Assembly: GCA_027943335.1 (NCBI GenBank)
Contig: BSBK01000869.1
Location: forward strand, 1,832,001 to 1,896,000
Source of the DNA: Chamaecyparis obtusa
Taxonomy: Eukaryota; Streptophyta; Pinopsida; Cupressales; Cupressaceae
Direction: 5' to 3'
DNA length: 64,000 nucleotides
The translations under genes and the position numbers were made by a program. The notes below the pieces were generated by a model. That model did not search any database. It saw only the letters and a list, made by a program, of their open reading frames with translations, and was not told where the DNA came from. Positions within the stretch are counted from its first letter, which is position 1; each line of letters starts with the position of its first letter. Positions 45,201 to 55,666 of the stretch are shown piece by piece.

Positions 45201-45264
45201 CCTTCAGATGATGTTTTCAGTGATGTCAATTATTTGGGTGTTGAGGGCGGTTTTTCAGTTGTAG
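42215..45264 (+). pseudogene. A long acidic reading frame, broken; function unknown
   Basis: Begins at ATG 42215 (MEKYRRPNSGSRCNSM). Residues about 17-45 form a likely helix (LNALVESLERLRLHQQKLAE), then LLDPETVDRAARDMVFAFRR, which matches B's LADPATIDKAASFMV. The first open stretch ends at 42874. The same frame continues after two stops to 43438, very acidic (DDDVDTSITD-like runs, DDIESCMQPE). A frame change near 43560 coincides with a short duplication of GGGAGGACTCTG. Later parts (43867-44178, 44212 on, 44668-45264) include EEVSELTQELTATFETLEGT, YNFYCTKSFMEYLLES and YAHHFSFDPQVEDL. No known enzyme motif. A gag-like structural role is possible given the position after the PBS and helical head, but unproven. 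Confidence 0.72.
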
Positions 45265-45377
45265 GTGTCTGTACTGTTGATGTTGGTATTTTCTTCACTG
45301 GAATATGGTGACAATTGGGACATTACTCATGACCATCCTTGGGATCCAAGTGGTTTGTGATGTTGCTTGTTTTTCCT

Positions 45378-45414
45378 GATTGCTTGGGGACAAGCAATCT
45401 TGGGAAGGGAGGAC
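45378..45414 (+). other. A PPT-proximal hairpin and polypurine tract
   Basis: Perfect 9-bp hairpin GATTGCTTG-GGGA-CAAGCAATC (45378-45399), then TTGGGAAGGGAGGAC up to the LTR. Confidence 0.75.
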
Positions 45415-46682
45415 TGTAATGTCCCCGTTTTTCAGGCTCTTGAGATTAGCTTAGTTTGGCGATCGTCGTAAGCTAATCAGGTGATCAAAGGGGGTCAGTT
45501 AGCAGAGCCAATAGTTGGATTCCATTCTGGAAGTTCTGGTTGTTAGGTTTGCTCTTCGTTTGGGACAGATTGGATGACTTACTATTTATAGTAAGTGGTA
45601 TATTGGGCATAGCTTGATTTAGCAGGGCGCCTGTGCAGTGTCATCAGGTGTTGTAGGATCATTTTTCAGGGATCTCGAGTTTGAGAGACTTACTATTTAT
45701 AGTAAGTCTATTTTTGGGCAGTTGACTATTTCTGGCAGGGCAGTATGAGCTCGAGTACTGTTGTTAGAAGTTTGAAGGATTTCGTCAGTGAGATTCAGTG
45801 CATCACATTTATAATAAAAGTTATTAAATTAAGTTATGTTAATTTAATAACTTTGGTCTTTAATGTTTTAATTTAATATTGTGATGGTGAAGACTCTTTA
45901 ATGAAAAGTGTCATGATGAAGTTTCATTAAAGTCTTATATATATGCCTTGAGGAAATCGATTTTGATATCTTATGTCATTTTCATTAAATTGGTGAAGTT
46001 GAAAGTGGTCTGGAAGAGAAGTTTGAAATTGGAGGAATGAGGGTTTGAACTTTGAACTGAAATTCATTGAGAATCGAGAAATTCTCAAGAATTTGCACTT
46101 TGAGTTGGTCTGAATACCAATTAATTGTGTCGCAATATTTAGACAGTGATTTAAGATTGCATTTTGTGTCTGTTAGAAGCCGTATGACACCCAACTACAG
46201 CTGTACAATACCAGGTTGGCCATACACAACCAGTTTTGCGTGACTGATTTATGGAGGCGGTTTTTCAATTTGAGACGCCTGCATATATTGGTGGTCAGCC
46301 AGCATCATTCGCTTTCCCTTGGCGTCATTAGAAGACTCCATTTTTGCGTGAGGGATTCAGTCCTTAATAATGGCGGGTGGTAGAGACTGCTATAGAATTG
46401 CATAATGCAGCCGTTTCCTTAATTAAGGTGCCAGATTTGCTAATGAATGTTTGTAATTAGTTTAATTTGTTAGTTGTTCAATTTTGTTATCCCTATAAGC
46501 AATTTGAATGGTGGATTAATGGCTGTAGTTATTTATCAAGAGATTAAAAATCTGAGAAGTATCATTGAAATTCATATTTGTAATTCATTAATTTCTATAA
46601 ATGTTCTGAAAGAAATTTGGAAGTGCAATTTAATTTGTGGAAAAGCTAGTTTGTAAACAAGAGCCAGCCAAGGCTCTTTACA
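45415..46682 (+). repeat. A 3' LTR
   Basis: 1268 bp, TGTAATGTCCCC to CTCTTTACA, followed by TSD GCCAA. Both palindromes are unchanged relative to the 5' LTR despite scattered substitutions around them. Confidence 0.95.
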
Positions 46683-46687
46683 GCCAA

Positions 46688-47617
46688 GCATAATATAATT
46701 AGTGCAAGTTGCAAATATTCTATTCATTCCTAGACTATTGCAGACAACAATCATTTATTTGTTATCACTGGGTAAGTCATATGGTGCGCTGTATATATGC
46801 TGGAAGGAACATGGGGAATATAGAGAAATATCCAAAGGTTGTTACCAGGTTGAGAACCAATGTTCGTAATATCTATTGCAACATCATCTGTGAGCTTGTA
46901 CTATATTGGAACATTTAAGTCCCAATAATATTGTTGGATTCATTCTTGGCGCGATATATCAAGTAGAGTATGTATGAAGTGGCAATTTAATCAGGTTGGA
47001 CCTTGGTTCTGTGATATAATTGACGTTATTATCTGGCCTATTGTTGATTGATGGTGTTGTTCTCATCAACGATTGATCCTTCATTCCTAACCAATTATGG
47101 ATTTCACTGTCATGCCTTGGTGATTGTCACTTCTCTGTTCCATATCATTGTTAAGTTGTTGACTTTGAGAGATCACCACCTAAAGAGAACACTACTGATG
47201 CTTGTGAGGAAATATTCATCTTGGCTGCTAATCAATCATGATTTAATACGATTGCATTCCTGAAGACAACAATAGAGCTGCGAAGGCTCGGACAAAGCAG
47301 TATTAGACCATTATGTTGTATCAGATAATGAATCAAGTATTCAGGAGGAATGCTTGAACCTATTTCAAGAGCTTATTGTGGAACGAATTTCTTCTGTTGT
47401 AGTTGAGAAGGCATCCAACAAGAGATCCAATTTTTCTGATACATCTTTAGTGCGAAGTCAGAATCAAGAGTTGGAGATGTTATTTCCCCAAGGTGTTTTA
47501 CCCTTACTAAAAGGACTAGCTGATGGAGGTATAGCATTTTGTGTGAAGCGAATATGCATGCTTTTGGGTAAGAAAGGCTAACTGAAAAGTGGAATAGCCT
47601 TTGCACTTCAGGACATT
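46688..47617 (+). other. D interior, middle part, unassigned
   Basis: 0.9 kb continuing 39244-40851. Open frames 47048-47263 and 47354-47581 have ordinary protein-like composition (for example LFPQGVLPLLKGLADGGIAF) but no recognised family. Could be captured host exons or decayed Copia; not decided. Confidence 0.35.
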
Positions 47618-48166
47618 ATCACTGTTGGAATCATTTGCCGTTGTGTAATGACCCTTACTATAAAGGCCACTAAAAACCACTAATACTGAACTGAGAAAAT
47701 TCGTCAAACAGTTGGTATGCATTGAATACACTGCTGAAGTAAAGATACTGAATATAGGAAATTATTTTGCAATATATGAGTTCGCTGTCCCAAAATTTCA
47801 GAATAATAGATAGCAACCAAATACCATCTAAAATACTATCAATGATGTAGGAAATTGCTCAAAACCATATGCCATTCATATATCAACAATTTGCAACAAT
47901 GCCATACATTTTTCAGTCAATGATATGATCATCAAACCCTAGGTTTGCAATATAGATAGATTGAAAATTACAATGCCCTTTCACTTGCAAAATCCTAGCC
48001 TTCCTTTGTTACCAATAATGCCAAATGGCAGACAAAGACAAGTACAATGTAAAATAGTAAAGTGCTGAAGCTATATTTTGTACTCAGCTGAAAACATACA
48101 TTTCTCAGAAAATATGCCAAATGCCAAATGAGAAATGAGGAACCTGATTGTAGATGGCTGCAATAA

Positions 48167-48290
48167 TTTTTCGGACTGCTTTTTTCGGATCTGCTTTTTC
48201 GGACAACTTTTTCGGATCTGCTTTTTCGGATCTGCTTTTTCAGACTGCTTTTTCGAATCTGCTTTTTCAGACTGCTTTTTTCCTCTTGCA
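48167..48290. repeat. Tandem repeat CTGCTTTTTCGGAT in F
   Basis: About eight imperfect units of 12-15 bp. The two overlapping Lys/Ser-rich minus-strand frames here are translations of the repeat. Confidence 0.9.
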
Positions 48291-48654
48291 ACCAAAACTC
48301 AAACCCTCAGGTAAATCTGAGGATTCCAAATAAGCTCAACTTGAAATGGCTGAATACCACTTCCAAACTTGCAACCCTTCAGTAGATATTTCACTACCTC
48401 AGTTATGCCAATCTAGGGGAGTGATTCGTTCCCAAAGATCGAATAGTATTTGCAGACCACAAGGCTACAAATTGCTTCACAATGAAGAAGTAGAAGAAAT
48501 CCCAAATCCAAGCTTGTCCAAATGAAAGCCCAAGCCCTCTATTTATTCTTTTTCTTGAGAAGTTACTAGAACTTCTAGAAACATCCAATTATAATGTACT
48601 TTATAATAAAATAACATTATAATAATAAAGTACATTTCTCAACTCAAAATTATA

Positions 48655-48815
48655 ACAATGTAGGCCCAAATGTCTCATAACTGAATGTAGGCCCAACTAC
48701 AACTGAACGTAGGCTCTACTACAACTGGATGTAGGCTCACTCTGGATGTAGGCTCCACTACAACTGCATGTAGGCCCAAACTGGATGTAGGCTCTACTGA
48801 ATGTAGGCTCTGTCA
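48655..48815. repeat. Tandem repeat ATGTAGGC(C/T)C in F
   Basis: At least eight occurrences of (A/G)TGTAGGC(CC or TC), spaced about 15-25 bp with ACTACAACTG between many of them. Irregular, diverged. Confidence 0.85.
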
Positions 48816-49134
48816 GCAAAATGCAATCAAATGATCAACATAATGACCCTCTCTCCAAACCATTTGCCTACGAGAGTCGATGATAGGCAAATCCGTCATG
48901 CCAAACGATGTCAGCCAAAATGGGGACATGACACGTTGCACCAAAAGCTCGAACTATCAATGCTCGATACAAATGCCAGATTTAACCCGATCCATGGGAG
49001 GCGGTTAAGCCATGTCACGAATCTCCAAGGAGGTGCTAACCACCAAGTCAACAATCTCCCCCTCAACACCGACTGAGCCTTCAACACCCAGTGAAGGGAG
49101 ACTCGAACCCGTGACCCAAGGCTCTGATACCAAG

Positions 49135-49270
49135 TGTTGGAATCATTTTCCGTTGCACCAAAAGCTCGAACAATCAATACCTGATACAAATGCCAGATTT
49201 AACCCGATCCACAGGAGGCAGTTAAGCCATGTCACGAATCTCCAAGGAGGTGCTAACCACCAAGTCAACA
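49135..49270 (-). repeat. TRIM LTR, right copy
   Basis: 136 bp, uninterrupted; differs from the left copy at only a handful of bases. Confidence 0.92.
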
Positions 49271-49275
49271 ATCAC

Positions 49276-49750
49276 CACATCTGAATCCCTGTCATAGAAG
49301 CGCTCAATACCTATAGGTAAGTGGATTACTCCTCTTGGAACATGGTTGTTTCTCTCTGAAGTTTCACTATTTTCTTTAAGGATTGAATTCAAACATCTCT
49401 CAAAGAGGACGAGTCTATACAAATTGTGATCAATTTCTTCGAAGACGGGGAATGTTGGCTTAGGACTTCCCCTTGGCTCGCATTATAATGTTGGATTTCG
49501 CAGTGGATGTGGAAGCAGGCTGATTCACTTTTCATTTAGTCATTTCAGATAATTTAGACCTGATTGCATTCTTGGAGCAAGATATCTTCCATGATTGGGA
49601 CCATGTGAGAAGGATATGCTTCCATGACAGACGGAGAAGCTAGAGGATCTGCTTCGGTCAAACATTCAAGGATCTTGGTCATATTGATTCAAAGGGAGTA
49701 GACCATGTTGAGATGGTTTCTCTAGTGATTAGGAAGCTGTAGTAGTCAAA
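49276..49750. other. D interior, unassigned
   Basis: No motif recognised. The complement of 49290-49430 has an open frame of 66 codons without family features. Confidence 0.35.
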
Positions 49751-49754
49751 GGAC

Positions 49755-49961
49755 TATGATGCAGACTCCAACCTTATGTTTCATGACATAACAAAGCATG
49801 TTGAGATCAAATATCACTATATTAGAGATATGGTGCAAAGGAATGCTATTCAGTTGAGGTACATTAGCACTGAAGAACAGAGGGCTGATATTCTCACTAA
49901 GCCTCTTGCCAAAGTGAAGTTTGTCCATTTTTTGAGACAAGCTTGGAGTTGTGGAGATTGA
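49755..49961 (+). pseudogene. pol: Copia RNase H tail fragment 1
   Basis: MFHDITKHVEIKYHYIRD and ISTEEQRADILTKPLAK are the conserved last 60 residues of a Copia polyprotein, ending in a stop at 49959-49961. The tail LRQAWSCGD differs from that of D, E and G (KLGMI, TLGMV), so it comes from another Copia family. It lies directly before a hairpin repeat array and a second tail fragment. Confidence 0.85.
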
Positions 49962-50016
49962 ATCCCTTGTTGAGAGGGACTCTCAGTATCAGTGATTCCT
50001 TGAGATGTACTCTAAT

Positions 50017-50191
50017 GCATTCTTCTCTATGAGAGAAGTTTGAGGTGCAAGCCCTTTAGCATTTTTCTCTAAGACGGAGAAATTTGAAGTATTGGCCCTT
50101 GTAGTATTTTTCTCTGAGACAGAGAAATTTGAGGTGTCAACCCTTGTAATGCATTCTTCTCTCTGAGGGAGAAGTTTGAGGTGAAAGCCCT
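50017..50191 (+). repeat. Four-unit hairpin array (TTCTCT..AGAGAA)
   Basis: Units of about 41-47 bp start at 50017, 50059, 50104 and 50151. Each opens with a self-complementary stretch, for example TTTCTCTG-AGA-CAGAGAAA or CTTCTCT-ATG-AGAGAAG, followed by TTTGAGGTG and GCCCT or CCCTTG. Stem bases differ between units yet still pair. Confidence 0.8.
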
Positions 50192-50199
50192 GTTCCAAC

Positions 50200-50435
50200 C
50201 CACTATTATACATTGTGATAATCAGAGTTGTATAAAACTTTCAGTAAATCCAAAATTTTATAACAGATCAAAACATATTGAGATCCCCTACCATTATATT
50301 AAGGATATGTTGGAAATAAATGTCACAACTGAGATATATTAGCACAGATGAGCAAACTACTGACATTCTTACCAAGCTCCTCTCAAAATTAAAAGTGGAT
50401 CACTTCAGAGGTAAACTTGGTATGATTAAAATGTA
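50200..50435 (+). pseudogene. pol: D RNase H tail (fragment 2)
   Basis: [18 protein letters not shown] followed by [14 protein letters not shown] reads cleanly, then the frame is lost near 50322; the final GKLGMIKM is readable in another frame to the stop at 50433. It resembles the C-termini of C and E. By position before the 3' module and PPT it is what is left of D's own pol. Confidence 0.85.
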
Positions 50436-50530
50436 ATTATATTTTTTGAGGTTCAGTCTCAATTAAGTTTTAATTAAAAGATATATGTGTATATTCTTGT
50501 TATCATGTGGGTTACTACATGATTATGTAG

Positions 50531-50668
50531 AAACATCATGAAAGGTGGCGATCTTTCATTGATGTTTGATTATGGTTACTATGAGACGTAGTATTGGAGA
50601 CAACATGTGCAGATATTTTCCTTGGTAGGCATCATGAGAGTTGATGCTAGTGCACATACCAAAGAAAA
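50531..50668 (+). other. D 3' untranslated structured module
   Basis: Hairpin 50531-50567: 16-bp stem (AAACATCATGAAAGGT arm, one wobble, one bulged T) with loop GGCG. A small hairpin TACTA/TAGTA with loop TGAGACG lies at 50577-50593. Hairpin 50616-50668 has 12-nt outer arms (one mismatch), inner stem GCATCA/TGATGC and the phrase AGTGCACATACC shared with G. It survives although almost all of D's coding region is gone. Confidence 0.72.
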
Positions 50669-50834
50669 TATAAGTATGGTGAATATCTTATGGTTGATAT
50701 TCTTGAATGTACCATAGTTCTAATGATACCGCAAGGTAACATCTAAATGATTAGTCACACCAATTTCCAGAATATGATATTGAGATGATATCTCTTTCCA
50801 TTGCTCGAGAGCATAGTGTGTTGATCTTATAAAC

Positions 50835-51441
50835 TGTTGAGATTGATAGCATTGTTTAGATAATTATCATATATTAATATATATATTAATATACACTTAA
50901 CAAATATATATATATATATATATTAAAATCTATATACTTATAATTATATATATTATATATATACATAATTATAATATCAATACTAACAAAATAATGTATT
51001 AATCTCAACATTATTTCACCAATAGGTATCGGGCTTTATAAACAATATTATCAACATTATAATTTCACGGACTGCACGATAGGTATCGGGTTTGGTAAAC
51101 AAACCGATAGCTATCGTTAAAACACTTAACTCATAACAGCGTTGAAGCGCTGTGACCCTATGTGCACTGCGGTATCGCTAATAATATTTATGTTATGCAC
51201 TGCGGTTATGCAGAGCCGTTAACACGGCAGTTAGTGTTAATAACAGATAGGTGCATATGATGGGATGTGACTCATGAATGAGTCACGTCTCATTAACTCT
51301 TGCATGAATAATATACATACTCAAACATGTCATGATGAAAAGACACCGAATATAGAAAGAATACAGTCTTAATAAGAAGTGTCTGTGAATCTCATTCAAA
51401 CCAGAGATTCATTCAATATCAGAAGTTTATTAATCTTTACA
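50835..51441 (+). repeat. E 5' LTR
   Basis: 607 bp, TGTTGAGATTG to AATCTTTACA. Palindrome with GTGACTCAT arms at 51264-51289 (one wobble). Confidence 0.95.
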
Positions 51442-51453
51442 TGGTATCAGAGC
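51442..51453 (+). other. E primer binding site
   Basis: TGGTATCAGAGC, directly after the LTR. Confidence 0.96.
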
Positions 51454-51501
51454 CTTGGTTCTGAAGGATTCAAGTGAATAATAAACTCATAGAATTCTAA
51501 C

Positions 51502-52350
51502 ATGGCAAACATGATCAGATTCGAGGACAGACTTGAAGGTGCTGATAATTTTCAATCATGGAAGTTTAGAATCATAATGCTGTTGAAAGAAAATAAAGTT
51601 GAATCCTTCATTAAAGTAGACAAATTAAAACCAGAAGCAGAACCTGATATATCAAATTGGAATGAAGGAAATGACAAAGCCATGAAGATAATTATTGATG
51701 GGGTTAGAGATCACATCGTTCCTATTTTATCTAAATATGAAAGGGCATATGAAATGTTCAAAGCACTAGAGAAAACTTATGAGATAAGTAATGCTAGCAA
51801 GAAATTAGCCTTGAAGAGGGAAATAAATCACATAAGTATGAATAAAAATGAGAAAATAAATTCATATTTTATGAGAGTCTCAGCTCTAAGAGATCAACTT
51901 TCACTACTGGGCTATGAAATTGATGGCAAGGAATTAGCTTTTATTGCTCTGGATGATCTACCTGAATCTTGGGAGACTTTTGTCTCTGGCATAAGTGCTA
52001 GATCCAAATTTCCAAAATTTGATCGACTAAGAATAGATTGTCTTCAAGAGGAATCAAGATTAGATAAGAAAGGAATAAAGAAAAAGACAAATGATGAGGA
52101 TATTCATGCACCAAATGTGAACACTCACAAGAAGAAATTCAAACACTTCAAGAAAAGAAAATTTAACCCTGAGCATCATAATAAAAGAGATATGTCTAAA
52201 GTCCAATGCTTTAGATGTGATAAACTTGGACATGTTGTACAAATTGTCCATATAAGAACCATCAAGCTTCCTTCACCAAATCAAAGAAGAAGTCCAAAGA
52301 AGAACCCAAAAATGAGAAACTTGTATTTTATTCTGCACTTTCAAGCCAAG
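51502..52350 (+). pseudogene. gag: E gag, frameshifted in the zinc knuckle
   Basis: Open from ATG 51502 (MANMIRFEDRLEGADNFQSW) through the capsid, with KREINHISMN as in G. The zinc knuckle starts normally, CFRCDKLGHVV at about 52206, but a single frameshift near 52236 replaces its last Cys; the expected reading resumes in the other frame. The 306-codon open stretch therefore ends in a false tail at 52422. One change separates this gag from an intact one. Confidence 0.92.
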
Positions 52351-55300
52351 TCTCGAATAAAAACATCTGGGTTATTGACAGTGGTTCCTCCCGACACATT
52401 ACAGGATTCAAAGAATTACTAGACTCTATGATAGAAGAATCCAATGAAGAAGTAACTATTGGGGATGACTCTACTTACCTAGTAAAAGGTATTGGGACTT
52501 GCACAATCAAGCTAAAGACTGGTATCTCAATTCAACTTACCGGAGTACTAATTGTTCCAGGCATTAAGAGGAACCTTATATCCATATCTGCACTTGAAGA
52601 CAATGGATATAGGGTAACTTTCATGGATGGCAAAGTAAAAGCCTAGCCAAAAAGACTCACTATTAAACAAGATCATACTATAGGAAGAAGACAAGGTTGT
52701 CTATATGAGCTAAGTACTGAATCAAATCAAGTTTTATTAAACGATATTTCCAATTCAAATGAAATATGGCATAGAAGATTAGGACATTTAAACTACAAAA
52801 CTCTATCTTCTATGGAGAATTTGGTAACCGGATTACCAAAGCTTAAACAATATCATCCTGGTGCATGGAAAGGTTGTGCACTAGGTAAAAATACAAAAGG
52901 ATCATTTCAAAACAGCTTGAGCAGGACTAACAATGTCTTGGAATTAATACATTCAGACTTATGTGGACCCATGTCTGTCTCTTCAATAGGAGGATGCAAA
53001 TACTATGTAATCTTTATTGATGACTTCTCCAGAAAGACTTGGATTTACTTCCTTAAACACAAATAATCTGAGGAGATCCTAAGAATGTTTAAAGACTTCA
53101 AATCTATCACTGAAAACTTTTCTGGGAAGAAAATTAAAACTCTGAGATTAGATAATGGCAAAGAATACACATTTGAAATATTCAAAGAATTTTGTAAAGA
53201 GGTTGGGATTAAGAGGGACTACACCGTATCTTATAATCCACAACAAAATGGGGTTGCTGAAAGAAAGAATAGAACTATTATTGAAGCCACCAAGGCAATG
53301 CTTCTTGATCAAAATCTTGACACCTCTCTTTGGGCAGAAGCTTCTAATACAGTTGTATATATTCAAAATAGATGTCCACACTCTCACATTGATAGTAAAA
53401 CTCCTGAAGAAGTCTTCACTGAAACAAAGCCAGATATAAATAATTTTCGAATATTTGGATGCCCTGTATACATTCATATACCAAAGGAAAAGAGAACAAA
53501 GCTAGAGCCATTTGGAAAGAAAGGTATCTTTGTAGAATATAGTGAAACTTCAAAAGCATACCGTATTTATATACCAGGTCAAAATCAGATTGAACTAAGC
53601 CGAGATGTAATCTTTGAAGAAGACATAGCTTGCTCTAGAGCTAGAAATTCTATAGAACAAGAAACACTTCCCTTCAAAAGAAAACATTACACCTGAAACT
53701 CAAAGAGAGGATTCCGAGGAAGAAGAAAATGAGGAAAATCTGTCAACATTAGAAAATCCTAAAAAGAGACCTCTTTGGGCCACCAAAATCATAGAAGAAG
53801 GGAAGACTTATGGTGTTCCTCAAGGAACAATCATGGAAAGAAAAAGGCCTTCTATATTATCTAGTTATGCAACACTTATGAGTGAACTCTCTAAATCAAA
53901 ACCCTCTAATGTATCTGATGCAATCCAACAGCAAGTATGGAAAGATGCAATGACAGAAGAATATCAGTCCATTATAAAGAATGATGTGTGGGACATTGTA
54001 CCAAGACCTAAATAAAAATCTGTAGTCTCTTCTAAATGGCTATTCAAAATCAAACATGCGGCTGATGGCAGTATTGAAAAATACAAGGCAAGATTTGTAG
54101 CAAGAGGTTTTTCTCAAAAGGAAGGGATTGACTATGAAGAAACCTTTGCTCCTGTTGCACGATACACATCAATTCGAACCGTTCTAGCCATTGCAGCTGC
54201 TAAAGGTTGGAAAGTACATCAGATGGATGTTAAGACCGCCTTCCTAAATGGAACCATTGAAGAAGTATACCTAGAACAACTTGAAGGATTTGAGATCCAT
54301 AATCCCAAAACACGTGTGTAAACTGAAGAAAGCTTTATATGGACTTAAACAAGCTCCCAGAGCCTGGTATGCAAGAATAGACAACTACCTTATGCAGCTA
54401 GGACTTTCCAAAAATGATGCCGATCCAAACCTCTACTTCAAGGTAAACAAAGGTGATATGTTGATATTAATCCTATATGTTGATGATTTATTGATTACAG
54501 GGGAAGATCATTTGATTCAGCAGTGCAAGAAAGACTTAGCCAAAGAATTTGATATGAAGGACTTAGGTCTTTTACACTACTTTCTTGGTTTGGAAGTTTG
54601 GTAGAAGTTAGATTGTATCATTCTAAATCAAGGCAAATACACCCTTGACATTCTGAAAAGATTTGGTATGCTAAATTGTAGACCCATGTCTTCTCCCATG
54701 GAAACGAATTTTCATAAACTAAAAGAAGCAGCATCAGACTCACCACCTGCAGATATCTCTTTGTACCGACAGATAATAGGCTCTCTAATGTTCTTAGGGA
54801 ATACCAGACCAGATATTTCTTTTTCAGTGAATACATTAAGTCAGTTAATGTGTGAACCCAAAGAGATTCACCTCACTGCCGCAAAACACTTATTGAGATA
54901 TCTTCAGGGCACATTAAACTATAGACTCAAATATGATAAGACAGAATTAGATCTTCATGGATTTACTGACTCAGATTGGGCTGGAAGTATGACTAATCGT
55001 AAAAGCACCTCAGGATGTTGTTTTAGCTTGGGATCAGCTATGGTATCATGGATTAGTAGAAAGCAATCTTCAGTAGCTCAAAGCTCTACCGAGGCAGAAT
55101 ATATTGCAGCATCAATGGCGGCTAAAGAAGCAGTATGGCTTAGAAAACTACTTAATGGGCTATTTGGTAAACCATGAGCACCAACTACTATTCTTTGTGA
55201 TAACCAAAGCTGTATCAAATTATCAGTAAATCCAGTATTTCATGATAGATCCAAGCATATTGAGATTCCTTATCACTATATTCGTGATATGGCTGAAAGG

Positions 55301-55420
55301 AAAGTGATTTAGTTGGAATATATTAGTACTGGAGATCAAATTGCAGATATTCTTACCAAAATTCTTCCAAAGGTGAAAGTTGATCACTTCAGGAAAACTC
55401 TTGGTATGGTTGTAGTATGA
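52351..55420 (+). pseudogene. pol: E pol (protease, integrase, RT, RNase H), broken
   Basis: Domains in Copia order. Protease IDSGSSRHITG has its Asp near 52377. The zinc region holds HRRLGHLNY and CKGCALGK. Integrase shows IHSDLCGPM and RLDNGKEYT (Asp kept, usual SDNG altered) and QQNGVAERKNRT. RT shows QMDVKTAFLNG near 54220 and YVDD at 54476-54487. RNase H shows DSDWAGS and QSSTEAEYIAAS. Lesions include stops near 52645, 53065, 54013, 54603, 55175 and 55309 and frame changes near 53690 and 54275. It ends KTLGMVVV at 55420. Confidence 0.93.
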
Positions 55421-55470
55421 CTTTTGATTTGTATAAATATAAATATATATTTATGGGCTCATCCATCCTG

Positions 55471-55591
55471 TGTACATTTCTAGAAGTGACGACTTATTAG
55501 ATAATGAACACTTGTATTTGATTACAAGATGACGATCTTGTAATGGGGATTCGTTATGGTAGACGGTTATCTGTCTGTGCACATACCATAA
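55471..55591 (+). other. E 3' untranslated structured module
   Basis: Hairpin 1 (55471-55510): inner AAGT-GACG-ACTT, then TCTA/TAGA and further outer pairs. Hairpin 2 (55521-55544): perfect 10-bp stem ATTACAAGAT around GACG. Hairpin 3 (55554-55591): outer arms TTATGGTA/TACCATAA, inner GAC/GTC, phrase TGTGCACATACC. Order and spacing follow G, stems differ. Confidence 0.78.
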
Positions 55592-55666
55592 TAGGGTTAT
55601 ATGTAAATAAAATGTAATGTTTTACTTACTATATCCTTGTATCACAATTGTGGTGATACGAAAATT

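Larger units (their letters stand above)
40857..46682 (+). mobile_element. Non-autonomous LTR element A with a novel long frame
   Basis: Complete 5.8 kb element in D with perfect GCCAA duplications (40852-40856, 46683-46687). LTRs 40857-42115 and 45415-46682, PBS at 42117, PPT-like GGGAAGGGAGGAC ending at 45414. The 3.3 kb interior encodes a broken acidic protein shared with B and no retroviral enzyme. It fits the LARD type (large retrotransposon derivative) but with a conserved coding frame, which is not the usual LARD picture. It must have been moved by enzymes from another element. Confidence 0.93.
47644..48933 (-). mobile_element. Solo LTR F
   Basis: 1290 bp, plus-strand TGTAATGACCC to GGGGACATGACA, with perfect CGTTG duplications (47639-47643, 48934-48938). 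The intact target is visible in the other TRIM LTR (TTCCGTTGCACC near 49149). On the minus strand it starts TGTCATGTCCCC, linking it to N and to the family of A, B and L. Its last 65 bases resemble the window start. Confidence 0.95.
47623..49053 (-). repeat. TRIM LTR, left copy, split by F
   Basis: Pieces 47623-47643 and 48939-49053 together give 136 bp that match the right copy. Starts TGTTGGAATC, ends CAAGTCAACA. Confidence 0.9.
47623..49270 (-). mobile_element. TRIM-like miniature LTR element, split by solo LTR F
   Basis: Without F it is only about 353 bp: two 136-bp LTRs (47623-49053 split; 49135-49270) around an 81-bp interior. Perfect ATCAC duplications flank it (47618-47622, 49271-49275). 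On the minus strand the interior starts with PBS TGGTATCAGAGC (49121-49132 complement, two bases from the LTR) and ends in a GGGGGAGAT-type PPT (49054-49062 complement). The size and lack of coding define a terminal-repeat retrotransposon in miniature. The outer elements' enzymes must have moved it. Confidence 0.92.

Noticed and set aside
49113..49132. tRNA gene or SINE on the minus strand
   Set aside because: The TGGTATCAGAGCC and GGGTTCGAGT phrases lie between two 136-bp LTRs with a TSD, so this is a PBS and interior of a TRIM, not a tRNA fold.
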